Shown piece by piece: positions 38,190 through 46,848 of a DNA stretch of 64,000 nucleotides (position 1 is its first letter; each line of letters begins with the position of its first letter). Source of the DNA: Desulfobacteraceae bacterium 4572_130 (GTDB taxonomy: Bacteria; Desulfobacterota; Desulfobacteria; Desulfobacterales; Desulfobacteraceae). The translations under genes and the position numbers were made by a program. A model generated the notes under the pieces. The model searched no databases. It was not told the DNA's origin and was given only the letters and a program-made list of their open reading frames with translations. Location: positions 1-64,000 of the forward strand of contig NBLN01000004.1 of the NCBI GenBank assembly GCA_002084425.1, read 5' to 3'.

Positions 38190-39173
38190 TTAATAGTCCC
38201 TTTTTTTACCTATAAGATAATTTGCAAAGGAATGTGCATCTGCCTTTATCATATTAATCTGTTTCATTCGTTTGTTTTTATATTGAACTATTTTATCAAA
38301 ATTTTCATATAAATTTTCAATTAATAGTCTCTTTCCATCTTCATTTAAAAGAAAACCATTTTTTACTTTTACACAATGTTTGTCTTCCTTTATTTTCTTC
38401 CTTGAAAAAAGATAAAACACAGGCTCATCAACAAAAATTCTATACTGCTCTATAAAATCAAAAACCAGAGATTTTTTATTATAATTATCAGAATGTAAAA
38501 ATCCAATATAAGGATCAAGACCTGCTATAATAAGGGCAATTTCCACCTTTGAATAAAGCACACCATAACCATAATTTAAAAAAGCATTAAACAAATCTCT
38601 GGCAGGTCTGGTACTTCTGCCTTTAAAGGCATATTGTTCGGGAATGACTTTTGCCAAAATCTTTAAATAATTTTTCGAGGCATTACCTTCATAAGCCATA
38701 ATAGAATTTGTATTTTCCAAAAGACTTCCATCAATATTTTGTATTTTTTCTATATTTTCATTAATTTTTAAAAGCTCATTAGAATAGTCATCAGATTTTG
38801 GTCGTTTAAGGAGCAATTTTTCCAAAAAATTTATTTGATTTTGTATTTTTCTGGACACCCATTTTTTTATAATTTCAAGGGCATTATCCTCTGTATATAA
38901 TTCTAATAATTTTCTTCTTATTGCTGTAGTGCTTCCAAAACCAGGTGCCCAAACTCTTCCATATGGCTTTCCATATTTATCTAAGAAAACAATGTCTATA
39001 TTGTTCTTTACTGCAAGATTTATGGCATCAGTAGAAATTGTTGCAGCATTTGAAATAACAAGGGATGATATTTTTTTAGGAGAAAAATTTTTCTTAATAT
39101 CACCAATTTTAATTTCAAAAATTCCTTCTTTGATATGAATATATGAACCAAATTTATCTATAAAAAGTTGCAT
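38190..39173 (-). CDS. cas1: Cas1 spacer-integrase
   Basis: Cas1 is the metal-dependent integrase that inserts new spacers. The 327-residue protein has the N-terminal beta domain and LVISNAATIS...AVKNNIDIVFLD (about 38-66), then MAYEGNASKNYLK (catalytic Glu about 164), then the LHSDNYNKKSLVFDFIEQYR block (catalytic His and Asp, about 227-246). The first 84 bp, including the start codon, are duplicated at about 39686-39769, upstream of a toxin-antitoxin remnant. Confidence 0.95.
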   Translation of the reverse strand: MQLFIDKFGSYIHIKEGIFEIKIGDIKKNFSPKKISSLVISNAATISTDAINLAVKNNIDIVFLDKYGKPYGRVWAPGFGSTTAIRRKLLELYTEDNALEIIKKWVSRKIQNQINFLEKLLLKRPKSDDYSNELLKINENIEKIQNIDGSLLENTNSIMAYEGNASKNYLKILAKVIPEQYAFKGRSTRPARDLFNAFLNYGYGVLYSKVEIALIIAGLDPYIGFLHSDNYNKKSLVFDFIEQYRIFVDEPVFYLFSRKKIKEDKHCVKVKNGFLLNEDGKRLLIENLYENFDKIVQYKNKRMKQINMIKADAHSFANYLIGKKRDY

Positions 39174-39251
39174 AGTGTTTATTTTATCACCAAATTATTT
39201 AACTATATTAATGAGCAAATCTGCCCATATTCAAAAATGATATATTTATTC

Positions 39252-39374
39252 TCAAGTTAGCTCCTTTAAAAATTCACTCGGAGTCAAAATGATTAATTTT
39301 GAATTTTTATAAAATTTTGGTCGTTTTAAAATAACATCAAGAAAGATATTCGTATCTATCAAGCATTTTTTCAT
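39252..39374 (-). pseudogene. Internally deleted PIN-domain toxin (VapC-like), 40 residues
   Basis: The short frame starts at an ATG that overlaps the antitoxin stop (ATGA). It reads MKKCLIDTNIFLDVILKRP, a PIN-domain N-terminus with the first catalytic Asp, and after about 26 residues goes straight into LIILTPSEFLKELT, a typical PIN C-terminus. Full PIN toxins are about 130-145 residues, so about 100 residues are missing, with the other acidic catalytic residues. The toxin must be inactive. A clean in-frame internal deletion is the simplest explanation. Confidence 0.75.
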
Positions 39375-39640
39375 TCATATTTCTCCTGCAAATATTTCAG
39401 CTTTTCTTCCTTCCAGTTAGACATCTCAATGCCCTCAAGCAATCCATCCAAAGGATCAAAAACAGATTTTCTTTTTATTATTTCCTTTATATTAACTTTT
39501 GGAAATTCTTCTTTATTTGATATTGTTTTATCAACATTATCTTCTTCAAGAAAAGTAACTAATACTTTGCTTCGAGAAACTTTTGGCGGATTTAAAAAAT
39601 TTATTTTTCCATTATCATATATTGCTTCTAATGTTTCCAT
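39371..39640 (-). CDS. Antitoxin of a PIN-type toxin-antitoxin pair
   Basis: The protein reads METLEAIYDNGKINFLNPP..., the N-terminal form of small antitoxins that pair with PIN toxins, and ends in a charged helix (MSNWKEEKLKYLQEKYE). I chose the ATG at 39640 over the in-frame one at 39652 because family members start METxEAIYxNG. It lies between cas3 and cas1, where no such gene belongs. The toxin partner is truncated, so the antitoxin is probably a leftover. Confidence 0.7.
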   Translation of the reverse strand: METLEAIYDNGKINFLNPPKVSRSKVLVTFLEEDNVDKTISNKEEFPKVNIKEIIKRKSVFDPLDGLLEGIEMSNWKEEKLKYLQEKYE

Positions 39641-39661
39641 AGCAGCCCCCATTTAATCTGT

Positions 39662-39763
39662 TTATATGTTAATCCAATTTAATAGAATATCATCAATTTT
39701 GATTTCAAAAATTCCTTCTTTGATATGAATATATGAACCAAATTTATCTATCAAAAGTTGCAT
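39662..39763 (-). pseudogene. Duplicated 5' fragment of cas1
   Basis: The frame of 33 codons begins MQLLIDKFGSYIHIKEGIFE, almost identical to the Cas1 N-terminus (MQLFIDKF...). It diverges after about residue 26 and stops. About 84 bp around the start (39686-39769) match cas1 (39096-39180) with about four differences by eye. It directly precedes the antitoxin gene, so the toxin-antitoxin remnant lies between two copies of the cas1 5' end. Confidence 0.8.
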
Positions 39764-39806
39764 AGTGTTCTAAAATTAAATATTTTTTATTTTTTAAAAA
39801 AATCTT

Positions 39807-42191
39807 TTAAACAAAATCAACGCTTTTTTCTAAGGGAAGTTGTGAATCAATATTAAACCCAGTTATATTATCATAAAATTCTGCAACACGATTATTTCGA
39901 AGATAATAAATATTTGTATCATGTTCAGCAGGTAAGCATTTTTTAGGGATATTAATAATATATTCAAAAAGTTTTCTTCTTACTTGTTTTAAAAGAGCAT
40001 TTTTATTAAACCCATTCTCCATTTCAAGTGTATTTTGATATTTTAGCCAATAATCTTTAGCTTTTTCATCAAGTTCAACAAAAATGGAATCTGAATAATC
40101 GTTATCAATAATATCTAATTCTATTTTCCCCTCCTCTTCTTGATATTTTAAACACTCAATTCTCTTAAGAAGTATATTAGAAGATTCTTGAGAACCTCCA
40201 ACTTTTATTTCTTTAAAATATTGATATGCTAAATCATAAAATTCTGATTCATAAATAATTTCTTTGTTTTTTAAAACTTTTTTAGTTTTCTGTTTTAAAA
40301 AATCTTTATAAATTCCATCTGTTGTCCAATTATTTGAATCTTTAAGAGAGTATAAAATCACTTTCCCTTTCACGCCATTTCTATTCTCACGATTACAACG
40401 ACCGCATGCCTGAAAAATACTATCTAATGGAGCAAAATCTCTAACAACAATATCTAAATCAATATCAACACCCGCTTCAACAAGTTGAGTAGATACAACA
40501 AGAATTGGTTTCCCTTTTTCTTTGTTCTTAATATATTCAATTCTTCTTAATCTTTCTTTTGGAATGATATGAGATGATAAAAAGAAAACTTTATGAACGA
40601 TATTATTTTTTGATAATACATCAAACAATTGTTTTGCCGAACGAATTGTATTCATTATAAAGAGAATATTTTTTTCTGAGTTATCCATTGCTAATGTTAT
40701 AGCTGAATCACAAAATTCGTCCCAATTCATTCTTCCTTTATTTAAGTTTAATACATCTAATTCAATACGGCTGAGTTTTTGGAACATCTCTTTTTTACCT
40801 TTAATCAATTCAATAATTTCATTATTTTCTTCTGAAAAAATCAATGGCATTGTTGCTGTAACTAATATTATTTTTGAATTTAACCATTTCGCTGTTTTTG
40901 ATAAAATTGTTTTAATCAAACTCCAATATTTATGAGGTATTGATTGAATCTCATCAAGAATAATAACAGCATTGCTAAAACGATTAAATTTTCTTAAACT
41001 TGAATTTTTGTATGAAATAAGAGAATAGATCAATTGAACAAAGGTAGTAACTGTTATTTTACTTTCCCAACCTTCAATTAAATGTAAAGCTTCATTTGGT
41101 AAATATTCCTTAATTATATTTTCCTCTTTAACTATTTTATACGAAATATCTGCTAAATGATGATGTTTTAATAAAACACCTGTACTATCAGGTAGTTTTG
41201 CAATCTCACAAATCTTATCAAACACTTCAAAATTTTGATCAATTACTGATGTAAATGGCAGGCAATAAATAATATGGTCATGGTTAAACTTTTCACACAA
41301 TTTTAATGCCGCATTAAGTGACGTAATAGTTTTACCTGATCCTGTTGGAATATTAATCGATAAAATTCTATTATCTGATTTTAAATTATTAATTGTTTCA
41401 ATTGCAGAGTAAAAAGCATTTTCGCGAATAACATCAATGGGTTTTTCAAGATTATTATTAAAGCTGTTTTTAAATGATTCCACATTTTTACTTTTTAACA
41501 ATTCAAATTGAGGAACTTTATCATCTTTTAAAATAGCATCTGTTTTATCAGCTTGGAGCAGTATTGAATATAATAAATTTACTACAAAATAATGCTCAAT
41601 TGTAAAATTTCGGCTTAATCGCTTTATTTTCAAGGGTGTTCTTGGTTGAAAACATTTAACTGATTGTTTTATAAAATCTTTATTTATAAAATCTTTATTT
41701 ATAAAACTTGTATAATCACTATTTGAAACAATATTTTGAAATTCATTAAAATTAAGATTCTCTATCTGTAACAGGACATTGCTTAAATCTTTATCTTTAA
41801 ATGTTAGTAAAATTTTATAATCATTTAAATTTCCATGGTGTTGCCTAACAATTATTAATCCAATTAATTGTAAAATCAGATTGTTAGGTATCTTTTCTTG
41901 TAAAATACCAAAAGCCATTAATGCAGAAATTAAGCCGTGCCTGCGTTTTTTTCTATCCTCCTCAGTAGAACTAACATCAGGATTTAAAAGATATTCTTGA
42001 AAAAAAGAAGTCGCTTTCCCAAAATCATGAAAAAGAGAGGTTATAGAAACAACCCTTCTTAATTCTTCACGCTTAAAATTAGAAAAATCAAATTTTAGTT
42101 TATCAAATAATAAAAGAGCTTTATTTTGAACTCCTAAAATATGATCTTTCAACAATCTGTCTGGATGTGATTTTAGTTTATAATTGTACAA
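39807..42191 (-). CDS. cas3: Cas3 HD nuclease-helicase
   Basis: Cas3 unwinds and degrades DNA marked by Cascade. The 794-residue protein has an N-terminal HD domain (HDFGKATSFF, about 54-63, and HGLISALMAFG, about 85). The DEAD-like helicase has TGSGKTITSLNAALK (about 285) and DEIQSIP (about 417), and the C-terminal RecA domain has STQLVEAGVDIDLDIVVRD (about 568) and a QACGRCNR-type motif. A small in-frame tandem duplication gives FINKDFINKDF near 165. Its start overlaps the cas5 stop by 14 bp. Confidence 0.94.
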   Translation of the reverse strand: MYNYKLKSHPDRLLKDHILGVQNKALLLFDKLKFDFSNFKREELRRVVSITSLFHDFGKATSFFQEYLLNPDVSSTEEDRKKRRHGLISALMAFGILQEKIPNNLILQLIGLIIVRQHHGNLNDYKILLTFKDKDLSNVLLQIENLNFNEFQNIVSNSDYTSFINKDFINKDFIKQSVKCFQPRTPLKIKRLSRNFTIEHYFVVNLLYSILLQADKTDAILKDDKVPQFELLKSKNVESFKNSFNNNLEKPIDVIRENAFYSAIETINNLKSDNRILSINIPTGSGKTITSLNAALKLCEKFNHDHIIYCLPFTSVIDQNFEVFDKICEIAKLPDSTGVLLKHHHLADISYKIVKEENIIKEYLPNEALHLIEGWESKITVTTFVQLIYSLISYKNSSLRKFNRFSNAVIILDEIQSIPHKYWSLIKTILSKTAKWLNSKIILVTATMPLIFSEENNEIIELIKGKKEMFQKLSRIELDVLNLNKGRMNWDEFCDSAITLAMDNSEKNILFIMNTIRSAKQLFDVLSKNNIVHKVFFLSSHIIPKERLRRIEYIKNKEKGKPILVVSTQLVEAGVDIDLDIVVRDFAPLDSIFQACGRCNRENRNGVKGKVILYSLKDSNNWTTDGIYKDFLKQKTKKVLKNKEIIYESEFYDLAYQYFKEIKVGGSQESSNILLKRIECLKYQEEEGKIELDIIDNDYSDSIFVELDEKAKDYWLKYQNTLEMENGFNKNALLKQVRRKLFEYIINIPKKCLPAEHDTNIYYLRNNRVAEFYDNITGFNIDSQLPLEKSVDFV

Positions 42192-42891
42192 TATAATCTT
42201 TTCCTACTTTTGTAACATTTCCAACAATTGCTTTAATTGATTTGCCATCACTATCAAAAAGATATTCACCATATTTTTCAACAATTCTACTATTATTCGA
42301 TTTCATTCTAACTGGAATATTATTAATAAATATTTTACGATTTTCAAAATCAATTTCTTCATTTTTACCAATTGAACGCTTGGAAATTATGGAATTTATT
42401 TCATAGAATTTATTATTTGATTTTACTTTTTCTTCTTCAAAAAAACCAATATATTTAAAATCTGCAAGATTCCATGCTAAACCTAATGATGCAGTATAAA
42501 AAGATTCATGATTTTGAAGATTTGCAACTAATTTTGAAAATAATTCTGCATTTTCCCAGGAAAACCACACTCTAAATTTTCCATCTTTAATAAATTCCAT
42601 TGTAGTTTGTTTGTGTGCTTTAAAACGATAAAAATGTTTTACACTTGTAGTTTTTAAAGTATTAAAAGGAATAACTACTTTTTTTATTACATCCCGTACT
42701 CCAATTGCTAATGAATATGATTCTTTTTGAAAATACTCCCAATATTTATTTTTATCTAATCCAATAATTGCAGAAATTAATCCAACAATTGCAGTTCCAG
42801 TTGGGATGCTAAATGTTTGCGGAGACATTGTTGTAAAGGGCTTCTTAAATTGTGCATAATCTGCCCAAATATCAAAAACAACATATTTCAT
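42178..42891 (-). CDS. cas5: Cas5 (type I-B, Cas5h/b)
   Basis: Cas5 holds the 5' handle of the crRNA in Cascade. The 237-residue protein starts with a RAMP-type strand (VVFDIWADYAQFKKP) and has the family segment IPTGTAIVGLISAIIGL (about 29-45). It lies between cas7 and cas3, the usual I-B order, with a 9-bp gap after cas7. Confidence 0.92.
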   Translation of the reverse strand: MKYVVFDIWADYAQFKKPFTTMSPQTFSIPTGTAIVGLISAIIGLDKNKYWEYFQKESYSLAIGVRDVIKKVVIPFNTLKTTSVKHFYRFKAHKQTTMEFIKDGKFRVWFSWENAELFSKLVANLQNHESFYTASLGLAWNLADFKYIGFFEEEKVKSNNKFYEINSIISKRSIGKNEEIDFENRKIFINNIPVRMKSNNSRIVEKYGEYLFDSDGKSIKAIVGNVTKVGKDYIVQL

Positions 42892-42900
42892 AATTTTCTC

Positions 42901-43923
42901 CTACAATGTTAATTTTATCCAATCTGATGGAATATCAACTCTCAACCCGCTGTCCATAAAATATTCAATTGATTCAATTTTATCATTATTTTCTTTAAGC
43001 GCATCATTTAATTCACTCATATCTAATTTAAAATCTTTAATACTACGAATTTTAAATTCATTATCAAAATTTGTCAGTTTGATTTTTTTATCCAAATCTC
43101 CAATAAAAAAATTTGAGTATCTATAATTTACTTTAACTAAGAAGCGTGGCATTTGTCCAAATTTACTTCTACTTATCAAATTTTTTGTTCCAAGCCACAT
43201 TCCTTCAAGAAGTAATTTAACATCAGCATCTGTCATCTTTGTATGTTGTGCTGCATTTTGATTTATAATTCCATGGAAAGCTATAAATGAATATGGAAGA
43301 ATATATTCAGGTGCAAGAGAACCTTGCTTTTTTTTTTCTCCAGATGACATTGTAAAGGAATGTCCATTAGGCTTTATCCTTACCTCGTGTAACGATCTTC
43401 CTATTTTAAATTGCACAGGTCCTGTATAAGTTATTGAGCTTGTAAATTTCCCCCCCCCCATTTTTGTTTTTGGAAATTCAACAGCGTAAGTTGCACCAAA
43501 TAAACGGGTATCAATATTTTCATTTAAAATTGTTTTTCCTATAATTTTTTTAAGGTTTTGAGCATCTTTTATTGTAATTTTATCTTTAAGATATTTTTTA
43601 ACCAATTCAATTTCATTTTTATCAGCTAATCCATCTGTTTTGATAAAATCCATTACTCGTTGTTTAATATCCTTAACATATTCATCTTCATCTTTGATTT
43701 CACGAATAAAAATATCTTTTCCATTTTTACCATTAAATCCTTTGTGTTCAAAAAAATAATCACGAATAGTTCGTTTTAACCGAACATCTGTTACAAAATT
43801 AATATTTGTTTCCTCATCAATTCTTGGTTTATTTTCATCAAGTGGATCTCCGTTTGGATTTGCATCTGTAATATCATAACAAAAAAGTAATTCACTGCGG
43901 TTTTTAATTGTTTCACTCATCAT
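42901..43923 (-). CDS. cas7: Cas7 (Csh2-type) Cascade backbone protein
   Basis: Cas7 forms the crRNA-coating backbone. The 340-residue protein starts with the Csh2 signature (LLFCYDITDANPNGDPLDEN, about 13-32), then VTDVRLKRTIRDYF (about 44-57), then the central loop with GGGKFTSSITYTG. A run of ten G on the coding strand (43450-43459) encodes MGGG at about residues 155-158. Its length variation would shift the frame. It overlaps cas8b by 11 bp. Confidence 0.93.
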   Translation of the reverse strand: MMSETIKNRSELLFCYDITDANPNGDPLDENKPRIDEETNINFVTDVRLKRTIRDYFFEHKGFNGKNGKDIFIREIKDEDEYVKDIKQRVMDFIKTDGLADKNEIELVKKYLKDKITIKDAQNLKKIIGKTILNENIDTRLFGATYAVEFPKTKMGGGKFTSSITYTGPVQFKIGRSLHEVRIKPNGHSFTMSSGEKKKQGSLAPEYILPYSFIAFHGIINQNAAQHTKMTDADVKLLLEGMWLGTKNLISRSKFGQMPRFLVKVNYRYSNFFIGDLDKKIKLTNFDNEFKIRSIKDFKLDMSELNDALKENNDKIESIEYFMDSGLRVDIPSDWIKLTL

Positions 43924-45646
43924 TTTCTCCTTTTTCTTTTTCTTTATTTTTAAATTTTTTGTTTAGAGACATTCCCATTGCAAAGTAAAAACTAATTTCA
44001 TCTACACTTTGTAATTTAAGTTTTTGCTCACTTATTTCTATTAATTGAAAAATATTTTTTTCTAAATCATAATAATAATTTGACTTGTATTGTTCCAATT
44101 TTTCAATTGCCTCAGGCAATAAACGCTTAATTGCGCTAACATCTAATTTTAATCCATTTAAACGACTTCTAAAGGGTCTTGATTTAAGATTTATATATTG
44201 TATATCCATTACATTTTGAGCTAAAACTCCTGTTAGAAATACTGCTTTTTTCCAATTTGCATCATAAAAATCTGGATGCAATTGGAAATACTCTTCATAT
44301 TTATTTTGCATTATTACCTCCATTTTATTTTTTGTTGTTTCAATCAAACTCATTTCATATAAAAATTTAAGAAATATCATTGCTTTCAAACAATCAAACT
44401 GCCTTTTTTCTTTCAGATATTTTTGAATATCTGATTTTTCAATACGATGATTTTCAGCTAATCGTTCAGAAATTTGATAATAAATAAATGATTTACTTAT
44501 TTTCTGGCCCTTTAAAATTTTTGTTGTAATATCTAAAAAATCATTATTAATCTCCACGTTTTTCTTTGCTTTAATTATTTTTTGAAATCGTGAGGGCAAA
44601 ATATCTTCAGCTTCTTGTAAAATTTTAAACTCACTATTTTTTACTTTATAGAAAAAAAAGGTAAAAGTAATTTGATCCTTTTGTTTTGATAATGTTTCAA
44701 AAATATCATCTTCCAAATCACCTCTTATTTTTTGTTTTTCTTCATTTTTTTTGCTTAATGATAAATCCTTAAAATCTTCCTCAATATCTAATAAATTTTC
44801 ATAAAAATCACCTTTGTCTAATGTTGGACTTGGAATTAAAAAATATTTATTTCCATAAAAATACCTATCAAAATTTTTATTTAATTTTTCTTTTGCAAGG
44901 CGAAGATGATTGGAACAAATAGGACAAACAGGATAATTTTTCCATGTTTTATCTTGCTGAAATCCTCCAGCAATATAGGCAAATTCATTTGCCGAATAAA
45001 ATGCAAAAGTACTACAAAAACCGTATAATTTTTTTGAAGTTTTACCACAAATATAGCAAGGAATATTTTCTCCAATAGAAGTTTTATTATGTTTTGAAAA
45101 ATATTCTTTATCTCTATCATTTGAGTTTTTATAAAAATCAAGAATTGGATAAAATAATGGAGAATCTCCAATAAATAGATTGTTAATTTTTATAGTAAAT
45201 AAATTATTTTTTTCTGCTGATAAAAATTCAAAAATCTCTTCTTCTAATAAATCTCTATTTTTATCAATTTTTAAAAAATTTAAAACAGGTTTTAAATCAG
45301 AATTCATTTCAGTATTATTTTCTATAGTTCCTATAAATTTATTAAAGGATTTTCTAATATTTTCTTTACATTCCATTTCCTTCTTATTGAAAAATACGCT
45401 ATATGTTGCAAATGGTGATCTTGAATTACTACCTGCTTTTTTATATAATATTTTATTATTTTTCTTTTGCTCAAATTCAATCGTATCAGATTCTATAAAA
45501 TTACAAATGCCATCTTTTAAATCAAATTCTAAAACAATAATATTTGCTTCCTTTAAAGACAGATTTAATCCCAATAAATTTTCCTTTTCTTCCTCTTTTT
45601 CCTTTTTTGATACATATTTTCCTAATATTTTTAATTTATTTATCAT
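43913..45646 (-). CDS. cas8b: Cas8b (Csh1/TM1802-type) Cascade large subunit
   Basis: Cas8b recognises the PAM and nucleates R-loop formation. The 577-residue protein has an N-terminal Lys/Glu-rich part and a four-Cys zinc site (CYICG, about 197-201, and CPIC, about 240-243) diagnostic of the TM1802 family. A helical C-terminal small-subunit-like region (about 400-577) follows. Position between cas6 and cas7 supports the call. Confidence 0.88.
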   Translation of the reverse strand: MINKLKILGKYVSKKEKEEEKENLLGLNLSLKEANIIVLEFDLKDGICNFIESDTIEFEQKKNNKILYKKAGSNSRSPFATYSVFFNKKEMECKENIRKSFNKFIGTIENNTEMNSDLKPVLNFLKIDKNRDLLEEEIFEFLSAEKNNLFTIKINNLFIGDSPLFYPILDFYKNSNDRDKEYFSKHNKTSIGENIPCYICGKTSKKLYGFCSTFAFYSANEFAYIAGGFQQDKTWKNYPVCPICSNHLRLAKEKLNKNFDRYFYGNKYFLIPSPTLDKGDFYENLLDIEEDFKDLSLSKKNEEKQKIRGDLEDDIFETLSKQKDQITFTFFFYKVKNSEFKILQEAEDILPSRFQKIIKAKKNVEINNDFLDITTKILKGQKISKSFIYYQISERLAENHRIEKSDIQKYLKEKRQFDCLKAMIFLKFLYEMSLIETTKNKMEVIMQNKYEEYFQLHPDFYDANWKKAVFLTGVLAQNVMDIQYINLKSRPFRSRLNGLKLDVSAIKRLLPEAIEKLEQYKSNYYYDLEKNIFQLIEISEQKLKLQSVDEISFYFAMGMSLNKKFKNKEKEKGENDE

Positions 45647-45685
45647 ATTTCAAACTCCTTTTTTTTCATTTCCAATCCTTATGTT

Positions 45686-46342
45686 TCACACCACCCCAAA
45701 CCCCCTTGCAACAGATTTGCCAAGTCCGAGCAGAGTTGGGATATGGAAACTCACTTTAAAATTACACTCAAAGCATTGCATTTTTTGGTTCTTGAAATTT
45801 ACTTTTATTGGTTTTAAATTGTTGATTTTGCAGGAAAGTTTGGTTGTGTCTGGGATTGTATAATTGAAATTTTTGCTGAGGGATAAAAGATTGCCAACCA
45901 GGATATTTTCAAGAAGCATCTGCTTTTGGGCAAAAATTTTGGAATTGATATATTTTTTGTGGTTTTCTTGATTTAGAGCCATCCAGGGAGAAATGAATTT
46001 ATATTTTATGTGATTTTTGGAAATGCCAAAGTCATATTCTTTTAAGGATATTTGTTTTTCATTACATGGATAAATTTTGGAGCCTATTTTAATTTCTTCC
46101 ACCTCAAAAAATATCTTTTTAAGAAGATTTAATCCATCACCAAAGCCGATGAGAGCGGCTTTGCCATTGATATTCCGATATTGTATATTGGGAAGTTTGT
46201 AAATAAATTTATCGCCATTATGATTATGCAAATTTACATATTCGGGATATTTGTTGGCAAAAAATCCCCTAAGCTTTGGAATATCCCTTGGATAAATTGC
46301 AATGTCTTGAAATATTATTTTTAAAATTTTTACTTTCATCAT
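45686..46342 (-). CDS. cas6: Cas6 crRNA-processing endoribonuclease
   Basis: Cas6 cuts pre-crRNA within the repeats. The 218-residue protein ends in the Gly-rich loop typical of Cas6 (PTLLGLGKSVARGFGVV). The middle contains a RAMP-type segment (IQYRNINGKAALIGFGDG, about 53-70). It is the first gene of the cas operon on the minus strand; 39 bp separate it from cas8b. Upstream lies a transposase remnant. Confidence 0.88.
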   Translation of the reverse strand: MMKVKILKIIFQDIAIYPRDIPKLRGFFANKYPEYVNLHNHNGDKFIYKLPNIQYRNINGKAALIGFGDGLNLLKKIFFEVEEIKIGSKIYPCNEKQISLKEYDFGISKNHIKYKFISPWMALNQENHKKYINSKIFAQKQMLLENILVGNLLSLSKNFNYTIPDTTKLSCKINNLKPIKVNFKNQKMQCFECNFKVSFHIPTLLGLGKSVARGFGVV

Positions 46343-46377
46343 CTTAATTTTAGCTCCCTAATTTTATTTCCATCATC

Positions 46378-46702
46378 ATTTAAGGTCGGTCGTCAATAAT
46401 GGACACCAAACTCCTCATGCTGCAAGTTGATTTTTATAATATTCTCTCTTAAATTCTAATGGCGACATATACCCAAGTCTCTTTTGTATGCGTTGCCGAT
46501 TGTAAAAAATCTCGACAAATTCTGTTATCTCTTTTATCGCCTGTTGCCTGTTTTTATTTCATATCTTCGATGATGAACAAGCTCATTTTTTAAAGTTCCC
46601 TCAAAGCTTTCCATAGGAGCATTATCATAACAATTACCTTTTTTGCTTATGGAATATCTCATTCCAAACTGTTTCAGTAGTTTTCTATACTTGTGAGGAG
46701 CA
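46378..46702 (-). mobile_element. IS3-family transposase remnant
   Basis: On the minus strand the sequence encodes the end of an IS3/IS150-type DDE transposase: YRKLLKQFGMRYSISKKGN, CYDNAPMESFEGTLKNELVH, then after a frameshift RQQAIKEITEFVEIFYNRQR and IQKRLGYMSPLEFKREYY, with stop at 46415-46417. The first part of the transposase is missing. The short segment GGTCGGTCGTCAATAATGGA after the stop may be the terminal inverted repeat. It is dead, but it marks a mobile-element scar at the cas6 side of the CRISPR-Cas island. Confidence 0.85.
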
Positions 46703-46704
46703 AA

Positions 46705-46822
46705 TAAGGATTAAAACACTTATAAAAATCAAAAAAAAGCCTAGTGTTTCATATAAAGCCCTTTTCGTGTTATTTCGTGCTTTTCGTGATTCAAATGTAT
46801 TAGTTTTTCATAGTTTAAATTT
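46705..46822 (-). repeat. CACGAAA-type dispersed repeat, right of cas operon
   Basis: Contains AACACTTATAAAAATCAAAA (also near 18226, 54107 and 62752) and then CCCTTTTCGTGTTATTTCGT, the inverse of the CACGAAA repeat at 34133-34190. It separates the transposase remnant from tonB. Confidence 0.55.
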
Positions 46823-46848
46823 TTTCATAGTTTGAATTTATTATATGA

